NCBI RefSeq assembly: GCF_001316105.1
Contig: NZ_BBCP01000005.1
Location: 1-64,000 of the forward strand
Source: Thermogymnomonas acidicola JCM 13583
GTDB lineage: Archaea > Thermoplasmatota > Thermoplasmata > Thermoplasmatales > Thermoplasmataceae
Direction: 5' to 3'
DNA length: 64,000 nucleotides
The notes beneath the pieces are model-generated. The model searched no databases and was not told where the DNA came from. It saw only the letters and a program-made list of their open reading frames with translations. The stretch's first letter is position 1. Every line of letters starts with the position of its first letter. This document shows, in pieces, positions 20,543 through 30,762 of the stretch. The position numbers and the translations under genes are program-made.

Positions 20543-21317
20543 CGGAGAGCCCACCGTCGATGACGTATGTTTGGCCGGTGATGTATGAAGCGCGGTCTGA
20601 GCAGAGGAAGAGGGCCAGGTCCGCGACGTCCCTGGTCGTCGCAAGCCTGCCAAGCGGTGCCCTCCTGGACACCGCCCGCCTGAACTCCTGCGGGTCAATG
20701 GAAGACTGCTCAGCGTACCTCCTCACCATGTCAGTCTCGGCCCAGCCTGGAGCTATGGCGTTAGCCCTGACCCCCCCGTAGCGCCCGTACTCCGCAGCAA
20801 TGGACCTTGTGAGCATGATGAGTGCGGCCTTGGAGGCAGAATAGGGCATGCCGTTGTGCACCGGTATTAACCCGCCCAGAGATGCTATGTTCACTATGGA
20901 CCCCCCCTGCGCTGGCCCGCCATCTCCCTCAGTGCATGCCTGCACATCAGGAACGCACCGGTGAAGTTCACCCTCATTATCCTGTCAAGGTCAGCCGGTC
21001 TATGTCCGCCACCGGGGCTGGCCTCCCGTCTATGCCGGCGTTGTTGATGAGTACATCCACAGACCCGAAGGACTCCCTGGCCAGCCTCACGGCGGATGCG
21101 CAGTCCCCCCCGTCCAGGGAGACGTCTGTGCGGAGGAAGATGGCCTCGCCCCCCCGGAGTCCCTTATCATCCTCTCCGTCTCCCTACCCGCCGCCTCGTT
21201 GAGTTCGGCAACGACGACCTTCGCGCCCTCGGAGGCGAAGAGCAGTGCTATCTCCCTCCCTATGCCGCTGCCTGCACCTGTCACTATGGCGCTCCTTCCC
21301 CCCCTGATCCCTTCCAT
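20535..21317 (-). CDS. Short-chain dehydrogenase/reductase, frame broken
   Basis: Rossmann-fold SDR of about 258 codons. The cofactor motif is SAIVTGAGSGIGREIALLF, then VDVLINNAGIDG in another frame, SIVNIASLGG (catalytic Ser region) and YSASKAALIMLTRSIAAEYG with the YxxxK pair. The end GQTYVIDGGLSV is standard. Breaks near 21160, 21000 and 20910. IRGGRSAIV has an extra Gly compared with typical RGR/RGK starts. Probably a 3-hydroxyacyl-CoA or 3-oxoacyl reductase given the neighbours, but substrate is not proven. Confidence 0.85.
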
Positions 21318-21401
21318 GGTGTGAGAAGGGCACGGTGGTAGAGAAATGTAACCCTTCCGGGGAAGCAGGGGGGGGAGGAAAAATGGATGGTTTCGGTGAT
21401 C

Positions 21402-21409
21402 TTTATATA
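21402..21409 (+). promoter_or_regulatory. TATA box for the acyl-CoA synthetase
   Basis: TTTATATA, 22 to 29 bases before the ATG at 21431, with A/T-rich flanks in an otherwise G+C-rich region. It argues that the true start is 21431 rather than the in-frame upstream ATG at 21383, because the TATA box lies between them. Confidence 0.65.
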
Positions 21410-21430
21410 CAGTGTTATGTTGATTATAAT

Positions 21431-23074
21431 ATGCCGGAATATAATTATCAGCTAATACTGAAGAATATCTTTCCATCGGCAATGTGGGACCACCCGGACC
21501 AGGAGATAGTGTACAGGGAGCTGAGGCGGTACAGACTGGCGCAGTTCTACGACAGGGTGTCAAGGCTGGCATCCGGGCTCTCAAAGATCGGGGTGAGGAT
21601 GGGTGACAGGGTCGCTGTGCTTGACTGGGACACGGACAGGTACATGGAGGCGTACTACGCGATACCCATGATGGGTGCCGTGCTGCACACGGTCAACATA
21701 AGGTACCCGCAGGACCTCATATTCTACACCATGCAGCACGCGGAGGACTCGTTCGTCATACTCAGCGAGGAGTTCCTGCCCGTGATAGAGAGGACATCGA
21801 ACCTCTTCAGCTTCGTTAGGGGCTGGATCGTCCACTCCGACACGAAGAAGGAGGTGAAGACCTCTCTCCCCCCCAACGTCTACCAGTACGAAGACCTTGT
21901 GTCACATTCGGAACCATACGAGTTTCCGGACCTGAGTGAGAACACCACTGCCACGATATTCTACACCTCGGGCACAACGGGCCTGCCGAAGGGTGTGACC
22001 TTCACTCACAGGCAGCTGGTGCTTCAGGCCATGGCCAACTCCCTGGTGGGCAACAGGAACCCGCTGCACCTGAACGAAGACGACGTCTACATGAGCCTGG
22101 TGCCAATGTTCCATGTGCATTCATGGACAATGCCCTACTTCGTCGTGATCTCGGGCAACAAGTACGTGCTGCCCGGCCGCTTCGACGTGAAGAGGGTCCT
22201 CGATCTCATCAAGAATGAGGGCGTGACCTACTCCTTCATGGTCCCGTCGATCCTCTACATGATACTGACGCACCCGGAGGTCGACCAGTACAGGGACTAC
22301 CTGAGGGGGGGCTGGAAGGTATCGGTCGGTGGCTCGGCCCTCCCCAAGGGGGGGCTCGCTGAGATGGCCTCAAAGTTTGGTATAACCACCATAGGCGGCT
22401 ACGGCCTATCGGAGACGTGCCCGGTGCTCACCGTTGCGACCTACACCAGGAGTGTTAAGGCAATGAGGGAGGAGGAGCAGATCGAATACAGGATAAGCAC
22501 GGGGATCCCGCTGCCCCTTGTTAACCTCAGGGTCGTAGATTCCAATGGCAAAGACGTTAAGAGGGACGGTAAGACCATAGGGGGGGAGATAGTTGTCAGG
22601 GCCCCGTGGCTCACGAAGGAGTATTACAAGGACCCGGAGAAGACGCAGGCACTGTGGAGGGACGGCTGGCTACACACCGGCGACCTTGCCACCATAGACA
22701 CGATGGGATACCTGCACATAGTGGACAGGGAGAAGGATGCAATCAAGAGTGGAGGAGAGTTCATACCCTCTCTCCTCCTGGAGGACATAATATCCCTGGC
22801 GCCCGGGGGGGTGGGCGAGGTTGCGGTGGTGGGGGGGAAGCACGACGAGAAGTGGGGCGAGAGGCCCGTGGCCTTCGTCACGAAGAAGGGAGACGTGACG
22901 GAGAAGTCCATACTGGAGTTCCTGGAGAAGCAGGCATCCGCGGGCAGGATACAGAAGTGGTGGATACCAGACAGCATAGTCTTCGTGGACAGCATGCCCA
23001 GGACGAGCACAAACAAGATCGACAAGAAGGAGCTCAGGAAGGTCCTGGAGGCAGGGGGGGTCAGGGGGGGGTGA
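21431..23074 (+). CDS. Acyl-CoA synthetase (AMP-forming)
   Basis: Activates fatty or other carboxylic acids to CoA thioesters. Intact 547-residue frame. The P-loop-like AMP motif is FYTSGTTGLPKGVTFTH, followed by SVGGSALPKGGLAEMA, TIGGYGLSETCPVLT, WLHTGDLATIDTMGYLHIVD and the C-terminal lysine region MPRTSTNKIDKKELRK. At least six seven-base G runs lie inside and all keep frame, each adding one Gly relative to common family spacing (LRGGWK for GWK, PKGGLA for PKGLA, APGGVGEV, VVGGKHDEKWGE). Probably the entry point of the beta-oxidation island. Confidence 0.93.
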   Translation: MPEYNYQLILKNIFPSAMWDHPDQEIVYRELRRYRLAQFYDRVSRLASGLSKIGVRMGDRVAVLDWDTDRYMEAYYAIPMMGAVLHTVNIRYPQDLIFYTMQHAEDSFVILSEEFLPVIERTSNLFSFVRGWIVHSDTKKEVKTSLPPNVYQYEDLVSHSEPYEFPDLSENTTATIFYTSGTTGLPKGVTFTHRQLVLQAMANSLVGNRNPLHLNEDDVYMSLVPMFHVHSWTMPYFVVISGNKYVLPGRFDVKRVLDLIKNEGVTYSFMVPSILYMILTHPEVDQYRDYLRGGWKVSVGGSALPKGGLAEMASKFGITTIGGYGLSETCPVLTVATYTRSVKAMREEEQIEYRISTGIPLPLVNLRVVDSNGKDVKRDGKTIGGEIVVRAPWLTKEYYKDPEKTQALWRDGWLHTGDLATIDTMGYLHIVDREKDAIKSGGEFIPSLLLEDIISLAPGGVGEVAVVGGKHDEKWGERPVAFVTKKGDVTEKSILEFLEKQASAGRIQKWWIPDSIVFVDSMPRTSTNKIDKKELRKVLEAGGVRGG

Positions 23075-23488
23075 GGCCCTCACTGCCACCGGATCTCGTG
23101 CCTCCGTCGCTGGAAGAGTGCACCCGGATGGCGGATCGGTTCTGGGAGCACCCTGTCACACCCCCATGAGTCCGTCCGTGCCTCCGGCACGCCCCTTGCC
23201 CCATACTTTTCCTGTGGTCCCCCCCTGCTGAAGCCGCGCATGTGGCCTGGGTCCCCCCCATGCAACCCGTGCCCTGTTGGACAGGGACATCGGGGCCACC
23301 TTCCGGGCCACTGCTGTCAGGTAGTTGCTGTTTCATGGGGTCTGTCTAGAGAGGCCCAGGGGAAAAGGCAAGGGCCGTTACGCACCTCTGCCACCTGTGC
23401 CCGTGGGGGCCCTGCAGCATGGCCGGATCGGGGAGAACAGTATGGTCATCCCTGCCGGGAACTCGCGCTACCCGGGTGGGGCAACGGT
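23075..23488. other. Gene-free stretch of about 410 bases
   Basis: No credible reading frame on either strand. Several seven-base G or C runs occur here too (for example near 23220 and 23254), showing that such runs are not confined to coding DNA. No clear promoter, hairpin or repeat stands out. Confidence 0.5.
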
Positions 23489-24118
23489 TCAGTGGGTGTC
23501 AGGCCCGTTCAAGCTGTCCCAGAATAGCAGTTCGAACCTGCAGGTTTCCCTGAACACCCCGGCGGCTGTTTTCTGATCTCCCTGCATCCCCTCCACCATT
23601 TCCCTGAGGCGCTCAACGTACTCGCAGAATTCCCTTGAAGACCAGTGGGACGAGAGCCTCACAAGTACCGGGTGCTGGGACTTTCCTGAAAGCCACTTCC
23701 AGGCCTGGTAGTAGGCCCATTCCTCTGCAAACAGTGCCACAGCCCCCCCGTATACGAAGTCCATGGAGGTGGCCAGGTGGTTCAGGAAGGAGACGTAGGA
23801 AACAGTGGCCATTGAAGGCTCACGGCCCAGGTCCACCCCCCCCAGGTCCCTGGAGACCTCCAGGAAGATGGGCACTTCCATTGTGGCGAGGCGGTGCGTG
23901 GACTCCAGGAGGAAGTCCAGGTGCCCTTCCGGGGGGGCCCTGCTCGCCAGGGCCAGCATGAACCTGATGGCGCCCCCCCTGACGAAGTGGTAGTCTTCCA
24001 GCACCCACGGTCTGAGGGAACCGGGGTCTCCCACGACCTTCACCATGTACGGGTGTGGTACGAACCTGGCCCACACGTCCCTGTTTTCACCGATAAGCCG
24101 TTCAGTGTCCACCCTCAT
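23489..24118 (-). CDS. TenA/PqqC-like protein
   Basis: All-helical protein of 209 residues resembling TenA (thiaminase II/aminopyrimidine aminohydrolase) and PqqC-like relatives: FVPHPYMVKVVGD, DYHFVRGGAIRFMLALASRA, TVSYVSFLNHLATSMDFVYG and EEWAYYQAWKWLS, with an E-rich helix SREFCEYVERLREMVEG near the end. Intact frame. The ATG at 24118 is 27-37 bases after CTTTATACTTT (TATA on the reverse strand, 24145-24155), so it is probably leaderless. No thiamine genes are adjacent, so the substrate is open. Confidence 0.7.
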   Translation of the reverse strand: MRVDTERLIGENRDVWARFVPHPYMVKVVGDPGSLRPWVLEDYHFVRGGAIRFMLALASRAPPEGHLDFLLESTHRLATMEVPIFLEVSRDLGGVDLGREPSMATVSYVSFLNHLATSMDFVYGGAVALFAEEWAYYQAWKWLSGKSQHPVLVRLSSHWSSREFCEYVERLREMVEGMQGDQKTAAGVFRETCRFELLFWDSLNGPDTH

Positions 24119-24144
24119 ATCCGGCCAACACAATAGCGGCGAGG

Positions 24145-24155
24145 CTTTATACTTT
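24145..24155 (-). promoter_or_regulatory. TATA box for the TenA-like gene
   Basis: Reverse strand AAAGTATAAAG, 27-37 bases before the ATG at 24118. It sits in a short A/T-rich island within G+C-rich sequence. Confidence 0.6.
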
Positions 24156-24332
24156 AGTGCCGGGGCCACAGTTTGCACTCCATGGCCCGTGTGGGGGGCC
24201 GGAGAGTGCCAGCCGTATGGCAGGGTCCATCAGGATACTCATTGAAGCACCGCAGCCGGGACACAAAGCACGGGCCTGTGACCATCAGAGCATCGCATCA
24301 CGTTATGGTGGAGGTGTGTCACGGCGGTGCGG

Positions 24333-25446
24333 TCACGGTGTGACCACCTGCCTGCCAAGCACCTGGCCGCTGTGGAGGGCCTGCAGGCCAGCGTATGCAT
24401 CGTCCAGGGGCATCCTGGCCGTAACTGGCTTCCTGTAGTCGATCACACCCTTCCTGGCGAGCGCCACCACCTCGTGCTGCTCCGCCAGGGTCCCCCCCAC
24501 ATAGGAGCCGGATATGTTCCTCTCCAGCAGCACCGTGGAACCTGGGGGGGAGATTGTATCCGTCTTCCCGCTGCCCATGAGGCCCACCAGTACGTATATC
24601 CCGCCCTTGGCCAGGGCACGTATGTATGTGGATAGCGTGCCGGAACCCACGAGGTCTATGACTGCACGCAGCCCAGACCCGTGGGTCTCGGCCCTGATGC
24701 TGGACAGCACGTCGCCGTCGTGGGGGGGCACGATGTGGCTGTCCAGCGGGGGGGTGATACTGGATACGAAGTCGACGGCGCTCTCCTTCATGTCTATGCC
24801 GATCAGGTTGGCCTGGGGGCAGAACTTCCTTATGTACTGGGCAGCGTACGCCCCCCCCAGCCCACCGAGGCCTATGACCGCCACGTAGTCGTCCGGGCGG
24901 ACGTACGGCGCTGCCTTCCTCACCGCCCTGTACGTTGTGAGGCCTCCGCAGGTCAGGGGGGGTGCAGCGGCCGCCAGGTCTGAAATGCCAGATGCATTTA
25001 TCAGGTACCTGTAGTGGGGGGGTACCAGGTAGTATTCCTGGAAGCCCCCCGTCCGTGTGGATGCCTGGGACAAGGGGGGGGAATCCGAGAGGTTGGTGAG
25101 GCCCTCTGCTGTGAACATGTCGTCGTGCTCCCACTGCCACGCGTAGACCAGAACGCCTGTGCCCTCCCTGAAGGCGTCTGGTACCCTTTCCCCCCCTACC
25201 CTCTCAACCACGCCCGCGATCTCGTGGGACTGTATGTGCGGGAGCCTCCTGGGGGCCCCCCCGGTCGAGGACCACACGCCCTCCCAGACATGCACGTCGC
25301 TGTGGCAAATGCCCGCGCCCACCACCCTTATAAGCACCTGTTCTCCCCCCCTGGGCTCCGGCGTTTCGGCAGTACCGGGGGAGAGGGGGCTTCCTGAACT
25401 CTGTCAGGTACACTGCCCTGTGCCTTCCTTCGTCTGGCATGTGCAT
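24333..25446 (-). CDS. Zinc-type (MDR) alcohol dehydrogenase, frame broken at N-terminus
   Basis: Medium-chain dehydrogenase of about 370 codons. The N-terminal MPDEGRHRAVYLTEFRKP is joined across a break near 25370 to VGAGICHSDVHVWEGVW (catalytic zinc Cys). SHEIAGVVERVG and VIGLGGLGGAYAAQYIR (NAD-binding) follow, then VIDLVGSGTLSTY and LPLDDAYAGLQALHSGQVLG-type ending. The segment that normally carries four structural-zinc cysteines (about residue 95-110) reads VYAWQWEHDDMFTAEGLT and has none. The start is 25446 or the ATG two codons later. Fits oxidation of an alcohol or reduction of an aldehyde; substrate unknown. Confidence 0.88.
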
Positions 25447-25638
25447 GAATACGCCTCACTCGTTTGTTAGGTTTACCCTCAATAGGAAGACTGCACACAT
25501 TCCCCCCCATGCGGGGGGGCCGTCCAGGAGCAGCACGGGGGGGGTTTGAGACCACCGGCCATGGCCGGAATAGAAAACGCAGGAACCCCCGATCGCACCA
25601 AGGGAAAGTTTTTTGATGTGGTGTGGGACTGAGGCAGT

Positions 25639-26438
25639 ATGTTCGAGATAAGGGGGGGAAGACCGCTGTGGTTACAGGTTCCGGAAGGGGGGGCATAGGC
25701 CGTGACATAGCAGTGCAGCTGGCCAGGCTCGGGGGGGCAAGGGTCGTTGTGAACGTCAAGAAGAGGCAGGAGGACGGAAAGGAGACGCTCAACATGGTGC
25801 TGGGCTACAGCGACGGGATCCTGGTACAGGCCGACGTCTCCAGGAGGGACGGGGGGGCCAGGACACTGGTCAGGGAAACACTTGACGCCTTCGGGCAGGT
25901 GCACATCCTCGTGAACAACGCAGGGCTCGGCATAGGCGCACCGTTCCTTGATGCGGACGACGCGCTGATAGACAAGATGGTCTCAACCAACCTGATGTCC
26001 GCCGTCTACTGCTCGCAGGAGTTCGCCAGGGTCATGCAGCCCGGGGGGGCTGCATAGTCATGATGGCCTCCATGGCGGGCGTGAGGCCAATGTCCATGCT
26101 CTCGCTCTACGGCATATCCAAGGCCGCGGTGATAAAGCTGGCGGAGTACCTTGCGCTCGAGCTCGCGCCGAAGAGGATCAGGGTGAACGCCGTGGCGCCC
26201 TCGGTCGTGAGGACGAAGATGGGGGGGAGAGCCTGATAGAGTTCCTCGGCCTCGACGATGAAGAATACGGCATGAAGCACACGCTCACGGGAGGATGATA
26301 ACGGTGGAAGAGGTCACCGATGCTGTGCTGTTCCTGATCCGGTCGGAGAGCATTACAGGCCATACCCTCATGATCGATTCCGGCCAGGCCCTCATGAGCG
26401 AGCTGAGCCTCGCCAGGCTGGGGGCCGGCCAGGAGTGA
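25639..26438 (+). CDS. Short-chain dehydrogenase/reductase, frame broken
   Basis: SDR of about 262 codons. MFEIRG begins it; after a G7 run where five bases fit, TAVVTGSGRGGIGRDIAVQL is the cofactor motif with one extra Gly (usual GRGIG). VHILVNNAGLGIGAPF, VMMASMAGV (Ser region) and SLYGISKAAVIKLAEYLALE (YxxxK) follow, then RIRVNAVAPSVVRTKMG. Breaks near 25658, 26048, 26228 and 26300. The final part is VTDAVLFLIRSESITGHTL. The stop abuts the convergent HpaB-like gene. Likely a 3-hydroxyacyl-CoA-type oxidoreductase by context. Confidence 0.83.
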
Positions 26439-27902
26439 TCAGATCTCTCTATCGATACCTGCAGCGAACCTGGCGAGTCTCTTGCTGTCCGTGTAGTCGT
26501 AGGACCTGAAGAGCTCCAGGACGCTCGCCTCTATCGATCCCTCCGCGTGGATCATGGCGGCCGTGTAGAGGGCGCCGAACGATGACAGTATCTCCCTGGT
26601 CAGGGCGATGAGCCGTGCCCTCTCCATGGGGTCAGAGCCTTCCTGCCCTTCAAGTACTTTGCAACCAGTTCCCCCCAGTTCACCTGAGAAGTCCTGGGAT
26701 GAAGGCATGGTGGAGGCCAGCCCTCCAGCGACGTCCACAAGCGCCTTAACCATGTCAAGGTAGCCTGTGTTCGCAACCAGCTTGCCGACGTTGGTGAACA
26801 CCGTGTCGGGTATTGCTATGCCGGTCTCCCTGTCCACCCTGCAGTTCACAGCTGCTGCTATGGCGGTGGCCCTTAGGAGCTCCTTGTACCTTATGGCCTC
26901 CACCACATCCCTCCTTATGTGGGACCTGTCGTCCACGCCGTTGTACTCGGCCAGCAGCTTGGCCAGGCCGGTGAACAGGTCACCTATGCCTGCCCTGTAT
27001 GATATCGCCGTGAACCTGTGGAACGTGGGGAACATGAGGGAGAGCGCGCTGGCGGCCCTCCATTCGCCCGCTAGGAAGACCCTGTCCCAGGGGGGGACAA
27101 AGACATCGTCGAATACCGTAAGCGATTCCGTCTCAATGTTCTCCCGGCCCAGTACGAACCAGGGGGGGTCTGTGAGCGCGGCCTCCGCAGCGGGCTCGGG
27201 CTTTGCCACCATCTTCAGCCCGGGCGCGTTCGCCGGCACGGCGAAGGCCACAGCATAGTCGGAGTCCTCCTGCGACATGGCCCTGGTGGGCAGCACTATT
27301 ATCTCGTTCGATACCGGGGCCTGCGTTGTGTGCGACTTCGCACCCCCCCTTACGACTATGCCGTCGCTCCTCCTCTCCACTATCCTCACGTACATGTCAG
27401 GGTCTTCCTGCTCGTGGGGGCCTCAGCAGCCTGTCACCCTTCACGTCCGTCTGCGCCACCGCGATTGCGGGGTCCGTGTCTAGGACGTGGGAATAGTACC
27501 TCTGGACCCTGCTGCTGTAGTCCGTTCCGGCCTCCCTGTCAACCGCCTTCGATACTATCATGAGGGCGAAGAGCGCGTCGCTGCCTATTGCCTTGATTAT
27601 GTTGAAGGTACCCCCCCGGCCCATCCTCGTTGTCCTGTAGACGAGTTCGAACCTCTCCATCAGGTCCTGGCTGCTCCTGGGCACGGTGAAGAACCTGCTT
27701 ACCTCCGTGCTCTCTGTCCTGTGCAACCGTCAGTGCCCTCGTCTCCGGGGGACGCCTGCCACCGGTAGACCAGTGACGCGTGCCTCACAGCGGCTGACAA
27801 CACCTGGTGCGATGTTATGTCCTCCACCTTCTTCCCCCCCCTGTAGTACACGGAGCGCCCGTCCCTGAGGCTGCTCATGTATTCACTATCGGTCCTGAGC
27901 AT
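26439..27902 (-). CDS. HpaB / 4-hydroxybutyryl-CoA dehydratase-family flavoprotein, frame broken
   Basis: FAD-dependent family of 4-hydroxyphenylacetate 3-hydroxylase and 4-hydroxybutyryl-CoA dehydratase, about 485 codons. MLRTDSEYMSSLRDGRSVYY is the usual beginning; VVRGGAKSHTTQAPVSNEII, VPANAPGLKMVAKP, VFDDVFVPPWDRVFL and VFTNVGKLVANTGYLDMVK are typical. In the parts equivalent to the iron-sulfur-binding regions of 4-hydroxybutyryl-CoA dehydratase I see no cysteines (GTFNIIKAIGSDALFAL and NVGKLVANTGY), so the dehydratase reaction is doubtful and a monooxygenase-like or divergent role is more likely. Breaks near 27750 and 27425. Surrounded by beta-oxidation genes. Confidence 0.82.
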
Positions 27903-28099
27903 GGCACATCCATGTTCCCATGGGATCGGACGTTAATAATGGTTGTATGCAGTGCAACGTCCGGGAACCCCCCCCGGTCATGCCTCCCCCCCTGCAGGCC
28001 CATGCGTCCCGGCAGGTCCAGCTGCAGTAAAATGTTTGTATTCAAATTCGAATTATAATTGAAAAATGTAGAACGCTAATAATTTTGTTAAGGAAACAA

Positions 28100-28110
28100 T
28101 TAAATATATG
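28100..28110 (+). promoter_or_regulatory. TATA box for the acetate-type transporter
   Basis: TTAAATATATG at 28100-28110, 20-30 bases before the GTG at 28130. Flanking DNA from 28030 is strongly A/T-rich. Confidence 0.55.
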
Positions 28111-28129
28111 GAATAACCTGTTTTCTCGG

Positions 28130-28714
28130 GTGCAAAAGTTGCCAGAGGAGAACAGGTCATGGGTATCGGTCGTGGCGCTCGCCAACACAGGCTTCGGCTT
28201 CACACTGTTCCTTGATGGCTTCATATACACGGGCCTGGTGCCGGAGGCCCAGGCACTGGGAATGCTTGTGTTCAGCCTGATATTCATGATAGGCCTTGGC
28301 TACTTCATTGCGGGCGTGATCGAACTGAGGCTCGGCATGCACAACACCGGCTATGTGGTTATGGCGTACAGCGTCTTCGGCTTCGTCATAGGGTCGATAT
28401 ACCTTTTCTCGTACGGCCTGAAGCTCTTCTACCCACCGTCGCCAACGGTGATGCTTGCCTTCTGGATCTTCTGGATATTCGTTTCCGCTCTGTCCGGCGT
28501 CATACTCAGGCCGCTTGGAAGGATAGTCTCCATTAACCTCTACTGGCTCGCCGTGACCTTCGCCCTCTTCGCGGCTGCCGGCTACGGGAACCCAGTAGTC
28601 GAGCTTGTGACCGGAATAGTGGCATTCGCACAGGGGGGGATACTGAACTGGTACATTGTGGCGGGCGTGGTCGTGAACACGACTTACGGAAAGATGCTGG
28701 TGCCGATGAGGTAA
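28130..28714 (+). CDS. GPR1/FUN34/YaaH-like (acetate-type) transporter
   Basis: Intact membrane protein of 194 residues with six predicted helices: SVVALANTGFGFTLFLDGFI, LGMLVFSLIFMIGLGYFIAG, TGYVVMAYSVFGFVIGSIYL, VMLAFWIFWIFVSALSG, LYWLAVTFALFAAAGYG and ILNWYIVAGVVVNTTYGK. Topology and the AGVIELRLGMHNTGY loop resemble the GPR1/FUN34/YaaH acetate-succinate uptake family, though the NPAPLG signature is not clear. The GTG at 28130 (VQKLPEENRSW) suits the TATA box; an upstream TTG at 28085 would place the TATA inside the gene. Fits a locus handling short acids. Confidence 0.6.
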   Translation: MQKLPEENRSWVSVVALANTGFGFTLFLDGFIYTGLVPEAQALGMLVFSLIFMIGLGYFIAGVIELRLGMHNTGYVVMAYSVFGFVIGSIYLFSYGLKLFYPPSPTVMLAFWIFWIFVSALSGVILRPLGRIVSINLYWLAVTFALFAAAGYGNPVVELVTGIVAFAQGGILNWYIVAGVVVNTTYGKMLVPMR

Positions 28715-28755
28715 GTACATAAAATAAATAAATATCATTTTCTCAATGTAAGCGC

Positions 28756-29966
28756 ATGGCCTCCAGGGTATCCGTCATCGGGTTCGGCACCATGGGCTCC
28801 GGAATAGCAGAGGTATTCGCACTCAGGGGCATGGACGTACGCGTGTACGAGGTGTCGGACGCTGTCTTCGGACAGAACGTTAAGGCGGTCAGGTCGAGCG
28901 TTGAGAGGCTCAGGCAGAGGGGGGGCATAACTGCCGAGGGGGGGCCAGACGACGTCCTGGGCAGGATCAGGAGGGCCGGCAGCATCGAAGAGTGCGTCAG
29001 GGACAGCGAGGTTGTGGTCGAAGCGGTCAACGAGGACGCAGCGCTGAAGCGTGATGTATTCAGGAAGGTCTCCATGGCGGCACCAGGTGGTGCAGTCCTC
29101 TCCACGAACACGAGCTCCATATCCATAACGTACATACAGAGAGCGGCCGAGAGGCCGGAAAGGGTCGCAGGCCTGCACTGGTTCAACCCCCCCCGGTCCT
29201 CATGCGGCTGGTCGAGGTGGTCAGGGGGGGCGACCTCACCTCGGACAGCACTGTCGAAGCATTAGAAGCATTAGGCAGGGAGGTGGGGGGGAAGGAGGTC
29301 GTGGTGTGCAGGAGGGACATAAGGGGGGGCTTCATTGGCAACAGGATCATAAGGGCCATGAAGTACCACTGCACTCTCCTGGTGAGGAGTGCAAGGTACA
29401 CCGTGAGGCAGATCGATGCCTCACTGGTGCACGGCATAGGCATGCCGCTGGGCATATTCGCGCTCACAGATTTCACGGGCGGGCTGGTGCTTGAGAGCCA
29501 GGAGAGCAGGACATACGCGGAGATCGTCAGGGAGGTTCCGGGGGTATGAACCTTCCCTGGGGGGGTACCACAGAATGTTCATGCACTACCTCTCCCTGGT
29601 TGCACCTATGGTGCAGGAGGGGGGCGGACAGGGTACAGGCAGGGCCGGGGCTTCTATGATTACCCGGGCCCGGGGGGGGTATGGGAGAGGCCTGAACTCC
29701 GGCCCGAGGAGGCGGAGGGTGTTGAGGAAGTCCATATCCTGGCTCCGGTCTACAACCAGGCGGAACACATGGTGCGCCACGGGGGGGTCTGCAACGAGGG
29801 AGACATCGAGAGGGCGCTCAGGTACGGGTTCAACGTGTCCCGGCCACTGATGCCGTATGTGAGGGAGAGGTTCGGGGGGGAGTGGGCCGTGGAAAGCACC
29901 CTCAGGGAGTTCTCTGATACCTACAGTATGGTGCAACCGTTCTACTCGAGGGGGGGTGAGTGGTGA
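28756..29966 (+). CDS. 3-hydroxyacyl-CoA dehydrogenase, frame broken
   Basis: Oxidises 3-hydroxyacyl-CoA to 3-oxoacyl-CoA with NAD. The dinucleotide motif is VSVIGFGTMGSGIAEVFALR. Others: VVEAVNEDAALKRDVF, LSTNTSSISITYIQ, RVAGLHWFNPP with VLMRLVEVVRG in the next frame, RDIRGGFIGNRIIRAMKY (extra Gly) and LVHGIGMPLGIFALTD. The C-terminal domain repeats as EGDIERALRYGFN. About 400 codons. Breaks near 29192, 29545 and 29680. A/T-rich CATAAAATAAATAAATATC (28717-28735) supplies the promoter. The stop overlaps the enoyl-CoA hydratase start. Confidence 0.9.
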
Positions 29967-30762
29967 TGGATAGCGTACTCTTCTCAAAGGAAGGGCAGCT
30001 GGCCAGGATAGTTCTGAACAGGCCAGAGAAGCTCAATGCCATCAGTGTGGAGATGCGGCACGCCATGATGAGGATGCTGGATGAGGCTGAGGGTGACAGT
30101 GAGGTCAGGGCCTGTCCATATCTGGGAACGGCAAGGCGTTTTCTGCAGGGGGGGCAGACGTCTCAGACCTGCATGGCATAGCCTCTAAGAAAAGCCTGGA
30201 GGAGAGGGAACAGGCCTCCAGGGGGGGCGACACGATCACGGACCTGGGCATGAGGATAAGGTCACTGGACATCCCGGTGATAGCGGAGGTGCACGGCTAC
30301 TGCCTGGGTGGCGGGTTCGAGCTCGTCCAGTTCTGTGACATGGTCTACTGCACCGAGGACGCTGTGTTCGGGCAGCCAGAGGTAAGGATAGGCATCATAC
30401 CCGGGGGGGGCGGTGGCACGCAGAACCTCCCGAGGATCGCGGGGGGGCAGAGGGCAGCGAGGGAGATGGTGTTCACCGCCAGGAGGATCGGTGCCCAGGA
30501 GGCCCTGCGCCTGGGCGTCGTGAACAGGGTGTTCGGGGGGGGCCAGGATGAGATGCACAGGTACGTCATGGACACTGTGAGCGAAATATCGCAGGCGCCG
30601 AGGGTCACCATAGCGTATGCCAAGAGGGCCATGAACGCAACGCTCAGCACGCCCATCCAGGACGGCCTGGCGTTCGAGAGGCACCTGGTCAAGGCGCTCT
30701 TCGGGTCTCCGGAGACGGAGAGGCTGATGTCCGCCTTCCTCTCAAGGCAGGGTCACAGGTAG
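29966..30762 (+). CDS. Enoyl-CoA hydratase/isomerase, frame broken
   Basis: Crotonase-fold enzyme hydrating enoyl-CoA, about 265 codons. MDSVLFSKEGQLARIVLNRP and EKLNAISVEM start it. GNGKAFSAGADVSDLHGIAS carries the first oxyanion-hole segment in another frame, and IAEVHGYCLGGGFELVQFCD the second. VRIGIIPGGGGGTQNLPRI has one Gly more than usual, as has IAGGQRAAREM. Breaks at 30113 and 30152. The ATG overlaps the dehydrogenase TGA, so the pair is translationally coupled or at least cotranscribed. Confidence 0.9.

Noticed and set aside
26439-27902. Annotation as true 4-hydroxybutyryl-CoA dehydratase
   Set aside because: The expected cluster-binding cysteines are not visible and no other genes of a 4-hydroxybutyrate cycle were recognised nearby.
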